64,000 bases of DNA from Arenicola marina (lineage: Eukaryota; Annelida; Polychaeta; Arenicolidae). Where the stretch lies: assembly GCA_964019135.1 (NCBI GenBank), contig OZ025249.1, positions 17,137,088-17,201,087 on the forward strand. The letters run 5' to 3'. Positions 24,981 through 35,851 of the stretch are shown one piece after another (the stretch's first letter is position 1; each line of letters begins with the position of its first letter). The translations under genes were made by a program, and so were the position numbers. The notes beneath the pieces were generated by a model, which saw nothing but the letters and a program-made list of their open reading frames with translations, did not search any database and was not told the origin of the DNA.

Positions 24981-24994
24981 CCCCTAGGTGGCGC
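24981..24994 (+). promoter_or_regulatory. CTCF-like core motif
   Basis: CCCCTAGGTGGCGC matches the CTCF core with one mismatch (C for A at position 3). It lies 221 bp from the preceding motif, on the same strand. Confidence 0.4.
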
Positions 24995-25787
24995 TAAAAC
25001 GTCCGGTGGGAGGAGATTGTTCTGATCCCGCCCGCCAACCCTCTTCCATGTCTACACACATGCCCGCCGGTCGCCAGGGGGCGCCCGCGCTCACTGCCCA
25101 TTTCCGGCGTTCCGCCTTGTCGAGGCCTCGCGAAGCAGGTCAGACGACAAGGCTCCCGGTAATATCGCCAACTTTGTTTCAACTCCCGGTCCCCTGGTTG
25201 ATCGTATCATGGGTTAGCGCCGATCGATATGCGGCTTCCGTGTGCGGCGCTGCCCGCACCGCCGGGGCACCCTCCGTTTTATAACGCGTCTGATCTGACT
25301 GGTTGCATGGCGGGGGCGGGGACAGGGGCGGGGGCGGGGGGCACTCCCTACTAGATTTGTTTTTTTGTCCCGCTCATGCTTTCCTCGTCGGCGACAGTGG
25401 ACTGACATCTCGGGTGGCGCGAGGTGCCCACAAGACGCCGACTCTCGATCCTTGTTTTAGGAGTCCCCGCTCTCGTCTCGACCGCTGGTGTCGCCGTTGT
25501 CACATTTTAACACCCCCCACCCCCCCCCCCCCTCATAAACCGCTCGGATCCTGACCCCGACCCTGCTCCTCTCTCTACCCCTAACCCCCCCCCCCCCTCA
25601 CACCCCCAACCCGCCCGGTGTCAGCGAGCGATGACGCGGCTGCCGGGATCGGCTGTCATCGTTGCATTCACCCGGCTTAGTTGCAATGGCGTAGTCATGC
25701 GGGGGCCCGGGTCCCAGCCATGCAGCCAGCGCCACCGTGTGGAGAGAGATTGATTCTCCTTTGACACCTTCGGCCGGGAGCTCGTTC

Positions 25788-25797
25788 TGCGCACGCG
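25788..25797. promoter_or_regulatory. NRF1-like site
   Basis: TGCGCACGCG matches the NRF1 core YGCGCAYGCG. It lies within a CpG-rich block that could be a promoter. Confidence 0.35.
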
Positions 25798-26069
25798 TTT
25801 TGTTATGGGGTGAGCTACAATCGGGGAGGAGGCTCGGCTTTCAAATGCAAAGCAATCCTGCCGCGGAGACCTCTCCATCATGGCTGCCGGGGAGGGCGGG
25901 GCGCGCCCACGTGTCAGGCGAGCCCGCCATTACTGGGTGTGAAGCTATGGCAGAGCCATCAACGCATGAACGAACACGTCGGAACTCCGGGAGATTAACC
26001 CGGTGCGGCCCACGTGTCGCCACATTCAGCAGTCTCCGAGACAGCCAATAAACCGGGCGCAGATTATAA

Positions 26070-26330
26070 CCTCATCAATGAAAAATAGCACTAACTGTAG
26101 TTTTCAGAAATAACCTTATAACTTCATAAATGAAATTAATAGTTGTAGTTTTCAAAACTAAAATAAAAACTTCATCAATGACAATAACAATGGTTGTAGT
26201 TTTCATAACTAAACTATGTCGAATAACTTCATCAATGCAAATACCAATTGTGGTAATTTTTGTAGAAATATACTTCACCAATGTAGTTATCTGTAGTAAT
26301 ATACTACAACACCGATACAATAACACTAAT
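26070..26330. repeat. Degenerate AT-rich ~50-bp repeat, 5 copies
   Basis: ACTTCATCAATG or a close variant begins each copy at 26070, 26121, 26169, 26226 and 26272, so spacing varies from 46 to 57 bp. Most copies follow it with a TGTAGTTTTC-like block. The irregular spacing and divergence suggest an old array. Confidence 0.8.
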
Positions 26331-26855
26331 TTGTACTGTGTAATTTAATTGTTATTTAAACTACTTTTACTCACACGTCGCAAAGGGTCGCCATGGTGAA
26401 CACAATCTGCGGCTTCAATTTCTAAATAATGTAATTGCAAAATGGGACATGAATTAAGTATCTCGTCTACACTATATACCTGGGGGGAACTTCATAAAGC
26501 GGTGACTGATCAGCGGATATGTGATAGATCGCCTTATATAACCTTCTTTCATGGTTCTCTTGATGCATGCGATTCCTTTCTTAATAAGGAGCACCAATCT
26601 GTAGGGCTGGGGTGTGATAGCGCTGTCCTCCACACAATGCATCTTATGTGCCAAATAACTAGATGAATAAAAATAAATAACGCACCGCATAGCCTGAGCG
26701 TTGTATCACGATACAGCTTGACACATCTTCGAAACTTTTGGTAAAAGCCTTGGTAGAATCTATTCAAATATAGTTAAAAAGCTTTATATTTAGTTCAAGA
26801 CGACGTGAGTTGTGGCCGGGAATTATTACAAAGCCTTCTTAACATGTTTATTAAT
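26331..26855. other. Unique AT-rich spacer, no gene seen
   Basis: The longest frames (about 74 codons on either strand near 26442-26767) overlap one another and match nothing I know. Confidence 0.5.
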
Positions 26856-27572
26856 CAGGCTGGTGAAGAGCTGCATCGCGCCAGACGAGGCTAGGAGCTG
26901 CATAGCGCCAGACGAGGCTAGGAGCTGCATAGAACCATACCAGGCTAAGAGCTGCATAGCGCCAGACCAGGCGAGGAGCTGCATAGCGCCAGACCAGGCG
27001 AGGAGCTGCATAGCGCCAGACCAGGCTAAGAGCTGCATAGCGCCAGACCAGGCTAAGAGCTGCATAGCGCCAGACCAGGCTAGGAGCTGCATAGCGCCAG
27101 ACCAGGCTAAGAGCTGCATAGCGCCAGACCAGGCTAGGAGCTGCATAGCGCCAGACCAGGCTGAGAGCTGCATAGCCAGACCAGGCTAGGAGCTGCATAG
27201 CCAGACCAGGCTAGGAGCTGCATAGCGCCAGACCAGGCTAAGAGCTGCATAGCGCCAGACCAGGCTAAGAGCTGCATAGCGCCAGACCAGGCTAGGAGCT
27301 GCATAGCGCCAGACCAGGCTAAGAGCTGCATAGCGCCAGACCAGGCTAGGAGCTGCATAGCGCCAGACCAGGCTAAGAGCTGCATAGCCAGACCAGGCTA
27401 GGAGCTGCATAGCGCCAGACCAGGCTAAGAGCTGCATAGCGCCAGACCAGGCTAGGAGCTGCATAGCGCCAGACCAGGCTAAGAGCTGCATAGCCAGACC
27501 AGGCTAGGAGCTGCATAGCGCCAGACCAGGCTAAGAGCTGTATAGCGCCAGACCAGGCTAGGAGCTGCATAA
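26856..27572. repeat. 27-bp minisatellite, ~27 copies
   Basis: The unit is AGCTGCATAGCGCCAGACCA plus GGCTAAG (or GGCTAGG), 27 bp. Four copies lack three bases (CATAGCCAG) and are 24 bp. Both lengths keep a nine- or eight-residue frame (SCIAPDQAR on plus, MQLLAWSGA on minus), so frames persist through the array. The first three copies are diverged. I regard it as noncoding because no exon flanks it. Confidence 0.95.
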
Positions 27573-27830
27573 TGTCGTGCATCGGGACTCCTCATCTCGC
27601 CAGCCAAGCGACGCCGCATTTCATATTCATGGGAAATCATCGATTCCCTATGACCCGAGGGACTGTGCATGGGTATATGTGCGTGCGGGGTGGGGGAGGG
27701 AAGGGGAGGTGTGGGAGAGGGGGGGGGGAGGGGGGGAGGGGCGGTTTGGTTGTGTTGTGCCGATGAATTATGACAGTAGAAGAAGGTGGAGGTACGAGGA
27801 AAGGGGGAGAGGGGTACTTCCGGTGGATTG

Positions 27831-27986
27831 TGGGGGTGAGAGACCTAGGGTGTGGGGGTGAGATACCCAGGGGTGGGGTGGGGGTGAGATACCCAGGGGG
27901 TGGGGTGGGGTGAGATACCCAGGGGGTGGGGTGGGGGTGAGATACCCAGGGGGTGGGTCGGGGGTGAGATACCCAGGGGGTGGGGG
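27831..27986. repeat. G-rich 26-bp minisatellite, ~6 copies
   Basis: The unit is GATACCCAGGGGGTGGGG followed by TGGGGGTGA, 26 bp. The first copy is diverged (GAGACCTAGGGTG). Each unit has several G runs, so the plus strand could form G-quadruplexes. Confidence 0.92.
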
Positions 27987-28026
27987 TATTGAACCTTGGC
28001 GAACGATGCCGAGGAGCACATCGCAA

Positions 28027-28169
28027 AGGTCAAGACGTTAATATCGTCTACTAAAAGATATCTTCACGGGGAAGAGGTCAGAAGATACAGCCAATATAGC
28101 TGGCGGCGTCAAAACAGGGTCAAACAAAGGTCATTGATCGCCTTAATGCGAACAAAGACATTTTGACCT
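28027..28169. promoter_or_regulatory. Nuclear-receptor half-site cluster with a DR5
   Basis: Five AGGTCA-type hexamers lie in 143 bp: AGGTCA at 28027-28032, AGGTCA at 28075-28080, GGGTCA at 28117-28122, AGGTCA at 28128-28133, and TGACCT (reverse) at 28164-28169. The middle pair is a direct repeat with a 5-base spacer, AACAA. That is the classic DR5 spacing bound by RAR/RXR in bilaterian animals. Binding here is inferred. Confidence 0.4.
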
Positions 28170-28303
28170 AATTATGTCCACTAATCACGGTGAATTTTCT
28201 TGTGGCCAGACAAAAATTAGAAACCTAGAACCCAGTGTAATGTCATTTAGGTTTTCGTTGTATTTGCTGTTATTGCCAACGCATTCAGAAAATGAACAGG
28301 TAC

Positions 28304-28410
28304 ATCTAGATGTCAATCCAGTACATTACATCGAGTAATAAACACATAGCTGTTACATAGTATACCTGTAATTAAACACATATTTATTGGGAATACATGG
28401 GTTCGTATTT
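28304..28410. repeat. Dispersed repeat, copy B
   Basis: Diverged partner of 21788-21893, same orientation. The longest exact block is TATACCTGTAA. Together the two copies indicate an interspersed family. Confidence 0.6.
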
Positions 28411-28771
28411 CAGCGGACTAGTGGGGCTGGATTGGAGGAGCGAGGAAAAATTAAAGTTTGGAAGGTATGTGAGGGGGGATGAGGGAGGGGGGAGGGGGTA
28501 TTATATAGACTTCATGTGGGTCGTGCGGTATCACTGAAGCAAGCTTAATAATTTTAAAATTCCCGTCTAATTCTCACACTAATTTCTTCCCAAACCAAAA
28601 ACAGCTCTTGCCAAAGCGCTTTCGCGAGCGCGAAATCATCTTTAAATTTTCGTAACATGTTGTTAAACATACACCAGATTAGGCTTCCCTCATTGGTTAC
28701 TTTTTAGCAAAGATGTTGCTTAAAGAGCTCAGACATAGCACATATTGTACCATACCCCCCCACCCCCACCT

Positions 28772-29791
28772 CATGGCACACCGCCCCAGCGCCAGCCGCT
28801 GACCCACTGCTGCCACGTGGCACACCGCCCCAGCGCCAGCCGCTGACCCACTGCTGCCACGTGGCACACCGCCTCAGCGCCAGCCGCTCACCAACTGCTG
28901 CCACGTGGCACACCGCCCCAGCGCCAGCCGCTGACCCCACTGCTGCCACGTGGCACACCGCCCCAGCGCCAGCCGCTGGCCCACTGCTGCCACGTGGCAC
29001 ACCGCTCCAGCGCCAGCCGCTGACCCACTGCTGCCACGTGGCACACGGCCTCAGCGCCAGCCGCTCACCAACTGCTGCCCCGTGGCACACCGCCCCAGCG
29101 CCAGCCGCTGACCCAGTGCTGCCACGTGGCACACCGCCCCAGCGCCAGCCGCCGACCCACTGCTGCCACGTGGCACACCGCCCAAGCGCCAGCCGCTGAC
29201 CCACTGCTGCCACGTGGCACACCGCCTCAGCGCCAGCCGCTGACCAACTGCTGCCACGTGGCACACCGCCCCAGCGCCAGCCGCTGACCCCACTGCTGCC
29301 ACGTGGCACACCGCCCCAGCGCCAGCCGCTGACCCACTGCTGCCACGTGGCACACCGCCCCAGCGCCAGCCGCTGACCAACTGCTGCCCCGTGGCACACC
29401 GCCCCAGCGCCAGCCGCTGACCCAGTGCTGCCACGTGGCACACCGCCCCAGCGCCAGCCGCTGACCCACTGCTGCCACGTGGCACACCGCCCCAGCGCCA
29501 GCCGCCGACCCACTGCTGCCACGTGGCACACCACCCCAGCGCCAGCCGCTGACCCACAGCTGCCACGTGGCAGACCGCCCCAGCGCCAGCCGCTGACCCA
29601 CAGCTGCCACGTGGCACACCGCCCCAGCGCCAGCCGCTGACCCACTGCTGCCACGTGGCACACCGCCCCAGCGCCAGCCGCCGACCCACTGCTGCCACGT
29701 GGCACACCACCCCAGCGCCAGCCGCTGACCCACAGCTGCCACGTGGCAGACCGCCCCAGCGCCAGCCGCTGACCCACAGCTGCCACGTGGC
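28772..29791. repeat. 44-bp minisatellite with an E-box per unit, ~23 copies
   Basis: The unit is GTGGCACACCGCCCCAGCGC, CAGCCGCTGACCCACTGC and TGCCAC, 44 bp. The junction GCCACGTGGC is a perfect 10-bp palindrome containing the E-box CACGTG. I count 21 intact E-boxes and two copies changed to CCCGTG (near 29080 and 29388). A four-unit block of about 176 bp carrying the CACACCAC, CACAGCTG and GGCAGACC variants is repeated (29506-29610 and 29682-29790). Open frames on the minus strand are repeat by-products. Confidence 0.95.
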
Positions 29792-29895
29792 ATCCTTACA
29801 CCTGCGACGGCCATTTTATCAGATTGACCCCCTAGCTGTCACCCACGTCATTCCTCGTGCTAGCGTAATCAATAGCCGACCGTAAGTAAACTGCC

Positions 29896-30095
29896 NNNNN
29901 NNNNNNNNNNNNNNNNNNNNNNNNNNNNNNNNNNNNNNNNNNNNNNNNNNNNNNNNNNNNNNNNNNNNNNNNNNNNNNNNNNNNNNNNNNNNNNNNNNNN
30001 NNNNNNNNNNNNNNNNNNNNNNNNNNNNNNNNNNNNNNNNNNNNNNNNNNNNNNNNNNNNNNNNNNNNNNNNNNNNNNNNNNNNNNNNNNNNNNN
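29896..30095. other. Assembly gap, 200 N
   Basis: Exactly 200 N, a fixed placeholder size rather than a measured one. It starts 105 bp after the 44-bp array, so repeat-related assembly failure is likely. Confidence 0.99.
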
Positions 30096-31580
30096 ACCGA
30101 GGCCGTGGATCACAGGAGGAGGGGAGGGGAGGGGAGGAGAGGAGAGGAGGAGGGGGAGCGGGTATGTGGGGTCACCATTATGTCCATATACGGGCACTGG
30201 GTGAGAGTGGGGGTGAGGGTGAGGTCACCTTAGGGGGCGCCCTGCTTGTAATCCGTGTCAACACGGGCTGTCGGCAGCACGGTATCTGAAGTCCGTCCCG
30301 TGCCATTCAGGACACGATCAGCCTTGACACACGGGGTCCGTCAGCCCTAAGTGATGGAGGGGGCCAAACTATTGACCCTGGTGACCTTCAGCTTGGCCTG
30401 GCTGGTCGAGGGGGACGGGGAGAGGGGGTGGGGGGATGGGGGACGGGGTGGTGCGGGGGTGGGACGGGTTTGGGCACAGGGGTGTAGCGTTGTTCGTGGA
30501 CAGGGGAGGGGGGGGGGAGGTAGGGGTGTTTCGGGTTTGGGGATGGTTAGATTATCGGCCTATCACCACTAGGCTGACGAGCAGCTCATAATGGGAGACG
30601 GCAGGGAAGGTTTAGGGGCCATTATACTGGGCTGGTCCCCGTGAGGCTGCCAGGGCCAAGGGCCTTCGTTAGCGGGGCGGAGGTTGTTGGGGGTGGGGGT
30701 GGGGCGGTGGTGGAGGGTGAAGGGAGCTGGAGTGGGGCGTGGCATGACCCCCCTCCCCCCCACCCCGCGCCAGACATCCTGGATAAGTGACACGCCTGGC
30801 CGTCCTGATTCTATTAGGCCGCGCTCCAACACTGATGGGATATTGCTCGGGGTGGTATCATTACCCTGTTAGACGCGGACGGGAGGGACAGAGGGGGGCT
30901 TGGGGGTGATAGCGGTGGGGGGGATGCGGTGGGTGTGGGGGGGGGGTGTAACGTGCGGTGGCAGCAGTGGTTGAGGAGCTGGAGGCAGAGGAGATGGACG
31001 TGGAGGCGGAGGTCGAGGTGGAGGTAGAGAAGAAGGTGGTGGCAGTGGAGGAGTTATGCAGACAAACACACAGAGACACGGTCAGACCCTGCGGTCCTCT
31101 GCCCTCGTGCTCCAGTCCCATGCAGTCCCAGTCTTGCCGCCCGTCCCCACAGGGCACCACCAGGGGACCGGCGGACAACAAAGCCGGAAGGCCGCCTGCC
31201 ACCCCCGGTGTAGCCACCCATTGGGAACGACCACGATACGGAGCGGGGAGCCACCGCCGCCCCGCCACCACACACACACTTAACCTCCCCACGCCACGAC
31301 CCTAGCGCCACCTCCTTCAGCGGACAATCTCGAAACCTATGGCGCGGCGCATTTTACGACACGTGGCATGCCTCGTGGGCGATAAATGCAGCATTCCGTG
31401 AAGCCCGTATCGACGCCGAATGTCGGTTAAGAAGACACTCGCGCAGTTATTGCATGATATTTTTCAAGCTGACACAAGACATTGTTACCACCATATTCTT
31501 ATCGATATCTACACCGCGGTCCGGTTTTTATTTGATCACATTTCAACGGTGATATTATATCAATAGCCCACCACCCAGGC
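30096..31580. other. Unique G-rich spacer, no gene seen
   Basis: Purine tracts occur at 30115-30160 and G-rich stretches at 30410-30530, 30690-30760 and 30920-30950. The stretch 30960-31050 consists of GGAGGTGGAG-like triplets and opens an acidic frame. That frame has no upstream in-frame ATG of good context and is low complexity, so I do not call a gene. Confidence 0.5.
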
Positions 31581-33184
31581 TTGCCACCTTGCGTGTTTGC
31601 CCGCAGACATATGTACGTATATATTTATATATATATGTATATGTCGGTCACTATATATAAATATCACTCACTGGGGATTAAAATCCGAGACTGTGCCTTA
31701 CTGTGGATTCAGACAACCTTGATTCCATTAGTTGCCGGCATATTATCATGGAGTAACCTCGCCAGGCCCAATGTGCCATCTCGTGTTCATCTGTCTTCCT
31801 TCTCCACTGTCTCTTCTGCTCCTCTGCCGACTCTGCTTGCTAACGTTGCTTTCTTTCCCCTTTTCTCCATCTGTCGGTCACTAGAGAAAGAGTCTCTTTC
31901 TCTCTTCGTCTACCATTCTTTTTTTTCTCTGTCATTTAATCGCACCCTCTCCCTGTGCCTCGCCCTCTTCGTCTCACCGTCCATGGCCCCCGTAATCCAG
32001 ACCAACGTGAGATATATTACATATCAGTGACGACCGTGGCCTCATCTGACTGGCACACTACTGTACGCCGTACGATCTTGGCCTTGACCACAACCCTCTC
32101 CCCCCGCGCATCACCCCGCCCCTACATACTCACTCACCCCTCCCACACGAGACGGGTGCGATAGGCCTAGGTGTGTCCCGGTATTAGTTCCCCCACCCCA
32201 CCCCCCGTCATCAACCCCCCCCCCCCCCCACCGCTAGCACCACACAACATGGCTCCAGCCTGCCCTTCACAGGTAGCTAGCTGTGCACCTCCTACCTACC
32301 TTCATTACAGCAATTACCAACCGGAACGGGGAAAAAAGAACCCAGCCCCGCTACCTCAGGTGAACTGCTACCGAAGTGTTCCCTCCGGAATGTCGCCTTC
32401 CCCCACGTTGTGAGGGAGATGCCACCAGACACAAGTAACAACGCTTCTTTCCACCCAATACATCACTGCCCTTCCTTTTCCTTTAAGGTTTTTTTCTTAA
32501 TTTGTCAGTCTACCTCCCATTACTAATTTTTCCGCTTGTTTTTTGGTGTGTGTTTTATTTGCGCCGGCCGACACGTGCAACTGCGCGCCGGAAGTGCGTA
32601 CAGGAATCCTAATGGTATGACTCAGTCTCCAGGGACGCCGATAGCAGCGCTCTCTGTTGTAAGCCAGTCGTTAACGGGAGCGAGCAGCCAGAGGTCTATA
32701 TCCTGCAGGTGTTTCGACAGACGAAAGTGATCACTGGACGGAGGATAGCGAGGGGATGGCACCGGGAGATACTGGAATCTGTTTTAATCACACTCCCTCT
32801 CTTACTCTCTCTTTCCTCACCTCGCTTTTTCTCTTCTCTCTCTCTACTTGCTTGCTCAATCCATCTGCCTCCATCAGCGTCTTTTTAGCTTCCTCAACTT
32901 TTTGTTCTCACTCTATTTCTGCACTCTCTAATGCCCCCCCCCCTCCTCTCCACTGTGACGGCTCCCCCCTCCTCCCTCTGCTCGTGGATCCGACCCTGGG
33001 TCGGCCCGTGCCAGACGGTGCGCCTTAGTAAACAAGCACCAGCCTAGCAATAAAACACAAACCAGACTCGGTATGTAAAGGATCCAGATGGAAAATTCCG
33101 ATTGAAAACTGTTTCACAAGGAGAACCAACTATTGAAACGATGACAAAACCACATCCGGTCGAAGTCGTCTTAATCGGCTGTGT
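31581..33184. other. Unique spacer with TA and CT tracts, no gene seen
   Basis: A TA-rich microsatellite-like stretch is at 31616-31660. Pyrimidine-rich tracts lie at 31785-31985 and 32780-32990, and a C run at 32216-32230. A CACGTG E-box (32572) and an ETS consensus CCGGAAGT (32588-32595) sit 10 bp apart and could mark a weak promoter. Confidence 0.45.
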
Positions 33185-34510
33185 TAACATTATAGTATAA
33201 CAGCTGAGTTAATAATATAGCATAACAGCTGTTAGCATTATAGTATAACAGCTGTTAGCATTATAGTATAACAGCTGCGTTAGAATTATGGTATAACAGT
33301 TATGTTAGAAGTATAGTGTAACAGTTGTGTAGGTATTATATTGTAACTGTGTAAGTATTTTAGTGCGGTAACTGGGTTAGTATTATAGTATAACAGCTCT
33401 GTCAGTGTGACAGTGCTGTAGCTGTGTTAGTATTATAGTACAACAGCTGTGTTAGCAGTATAGTCTTAAAGCTATGTTTGTAGTATAACGTTATAGGTGT
33501 ATTGATGTTATATTATGACTTCTGTGTTAGTAGTATAATGGGCGTCAGTATTTGATTATGAAATTTAGTATAATAGTGCTATAGCTGTGTTGAATTTTTT
33601 TTGACACTGGTATCACTGTGACAACTGCGTTTAGCAGTGTGACAGCCATTTTACTATGTGAAACTGTTATTATTTCTATTATTGCCACAGCCGTTTTAGT
33701 ATTATAGTGTGATAACTATGAGAGTGTAGGTTTCTTCTCGAACATAGCGTTGGAGCAATGTTTATATTATTGCGCAAAATGTTCAAAGTGTTCAATCTAC
33801 GTTCATATTATAGCTATGTCAGTATTGAAATAATTGTTGCGTTTGTGTTAAATGTTGGTGCTTTGTTATCGTTATAGCTATAACCGTTTGTATTGGTGTG
33901 TCAAATGTTAAATTTTACAGCCGTGTTAACATTATTGTTACAGCCGTGTTAACATTATTGTTAGAGCCGTGTTAACATTATTGTTGCGGTCGTGTTAACA
34001 CTATTGTTACAGCCGTGTAAAAATTCTTGTAACAGCCGTGTTAACATTGTTGTTACATCCGTGTTAACATTATTGTCACAGGCGTGTTAACATTAGTGTT
34101 ACATCCGTGTTAACATTGTTGTTACAGCCGTGTTAACATTATTGTTACAGCCGTGCTAACATTATTGTTACATCCGTGTTAACATTATTGTTACAGCTGT
34201 GTTCACATTATTGTTACAGCCGTGTTAACATTATTGTTACAGCCGTGTTAACATTATTGTTACATCTGGGTTAACATTATTGTTACAGCCGTGTTAACAT
34301 TATTGTTACAGCCGTGTTAACATTATTGTTACATCCGTGTTAACATTATTGTTACAGCTGTGTTCACATTATTGTTACAGCTGTGTTCACATTATTGTTA
34401 CAGCCGTGTTAACATTATTGTTACAGCCGTCTTAACATTATTGTTACAGCCGTGTTAACATTATTGTTACAGCCGTGTTAACATTATTGTTACATCCGTG
34501 TGGAAATTAT
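33185..34510. repeat. 23-bp AT-rich minisatellite with decayed left half
   Basis: From about 33907 the unit GTTAACATTATTGTTACAGC + CGT (23 bp) repeats about 26 times with few changes. From 33185 to about 33890 the repeats are older: GTTAGCATTATAGTATAACA + GCT-type units of 23-29 bp that become unrecognisable near 33500-33890. Array edges are often the most diverged, and here one whole side is. Confidence 0.9.
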
Positions 34511-35200
34511 AGTTTGGCTTAGTATCCTAATGTTATAGCCGTGTAAGTGAACAACAGTAGTTAACATACAAATGGACATATACATTTCAACGCATTGGAT
34601 TCCATGTTCTGTCGGAGTAACAGTTGATCGTATCTTATTATTATCAAGGAATAAACTAAGCTCAATCTATTGACACTCAGAGAGGACACAACTCTTCTTA
34701 TTTGTCATGTATGGTGATCTCAGATGCTACAATAATAAAAACCCTAAACCATATTCGCAATGGTCTAGAAATTCCTTGTTTCCCTTTCATACATTCAATT
34801 CTGTTAGCTTCTGTTTTGTTCGCATGATTATATGTAATATTATGCTTACATTCCGACAAATATCCATTGGCCTCAACACTGTTCTATCCCAAAAAAATTA
34901 ACAACTAAAATATCGAAAGCCCCCCCCCTCCCGCCATACCCCCCCCCCCACACACACAAAACACACTGACCATTTATTTACACATGCATCCGTTTGTTGG
35001 GAACCTCAAGAAATAAATGACGTCTACAAAAAGTCCCTCACCAAAGGAATAGTGAATTCACTCACCTCAATGGGAGACGGATTCTCGCCGCGGCTTGCTG
35101 AGTTATGAATGATAATCCGATGTGCGCGGCCAGGCGGCCTAGCTTTCCATAAGTAATGAACCAAGTCTTTTATATTCCAATAGGTGGCGACAAGGGCCCA
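34511..35200. other. Unique AT-rich spacer, no gene seen
   Basis: Short frames only. A C-rich run lies at 34920-34960. The CTCF-like motif at 35177 marks the transition to GC-rich DNA. Confidence 0.5.
35177..35190 (+). promoter_or_regulatory. CTCF-like core motif with CCAAT
   Basis: CCAATAGGTGGCGA fits the CTCF core except A for S at position 4. The first five bases also form a CCAAT box just upstream of the CpG-rich block. Confidence 0.35.
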
Positions 35201-35204
35201 CTAA

Positions 35205-35815
35205 TACTTCTCAACGGCGATGGTGAGAAAGACTGCGGCGGGGGCAGTGGGACTGACGGGGGTGTGGGGGGCTGACGCCGCGGATCTGGGTGCGCGGCCA
35301 ATCCTCCTCCGCCTCCTCTCGTAAGTCCAGATCCCGTAAGCCGATCTGATCTAACGACGGTGTCCGCTGCTAGGACGCGGTACCGTTTTAGTCCACTGTG
35401 GGTAGGTGTCGCCCTGGTAGGCGGTAATCCTGCAGCAGGTGACTCCTGAAGCCTCGACCGGGGACACTCACTCCTGGCGGGGGGGCTCTCTCTCTGCCCG
35501 TGGGGGTCTGTCCGTCCCTCCGTCCGTCGTGGCGTCGGTCGTTGGGTTGGTCACTCCCTCCGTGCCTCCGTCTGTCGGGATCTCCGACGCGTCTGCTGCC
35601 TCTGTCCACAGTCAGGCCTCGACTGCGCGCGCCGGTCAGCGGCGGCGGCGCCGGCGGCGGCGGTGAGCGGGCGGGCGGGGGGTCCTCTACCCGTCCTCGG
35701 GGCCCCGATCAGGCCCAGCGCCCAGGCTGGCTGCGTAGCCTTCAGTCGGTGGAGGGGCGAGATGGGCGGTCGGCGGCCGGCCTGGCTGGCGGGTTGTCGT
35801 GCTGAACTCGATGGC

Positions 35816-35851
<36 letters not shown>

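Larger units (their letters stand above)
24720..26050. promoter_or_regulatory. CpG-rich block with CTCF-like and NRF1 motifs
   Basis: GC-rich DNA with frequent CpG, in contrast to the AT-rich flanks. CTCF-like cores lie at 24760 and 24981, with a weaker one at 25071. An NRF1 core TGCGCACGCG is at 25788-25797. E-box CACGTG occurs twice (about 25909 and 26011). A CCAAT element is near 26044. C runs lie at 25506-25530 and 25585-25600. In animals this suits a CpG-island promoter or insulator. No exon follows that I can identify. Confidence 0.35.
27987..28771. other. Unique spacer with nuclear-receptor motifs and a dispersed repeat
   Basis: This mixed sequence holds the AGGTCA cluster at 28027-28169 and dispersed-repeat copy B at 28304-28410. 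No gene is recognised. Confidence 0.5.

Noticed and set aside
18901..25430. GCGACAGTGG words at 18931 and 25391 as a dispersed repeat
   Set aside because: Similarity covers only about 10-20 bases with no extension on either side.
30958..31305. Acidic Glu/Val-rich frame
   Set aside because: It lies on an impure GGA/GGT trinucleotide tract, starts at a non-ATG codon and loses its character immediately after the tract.
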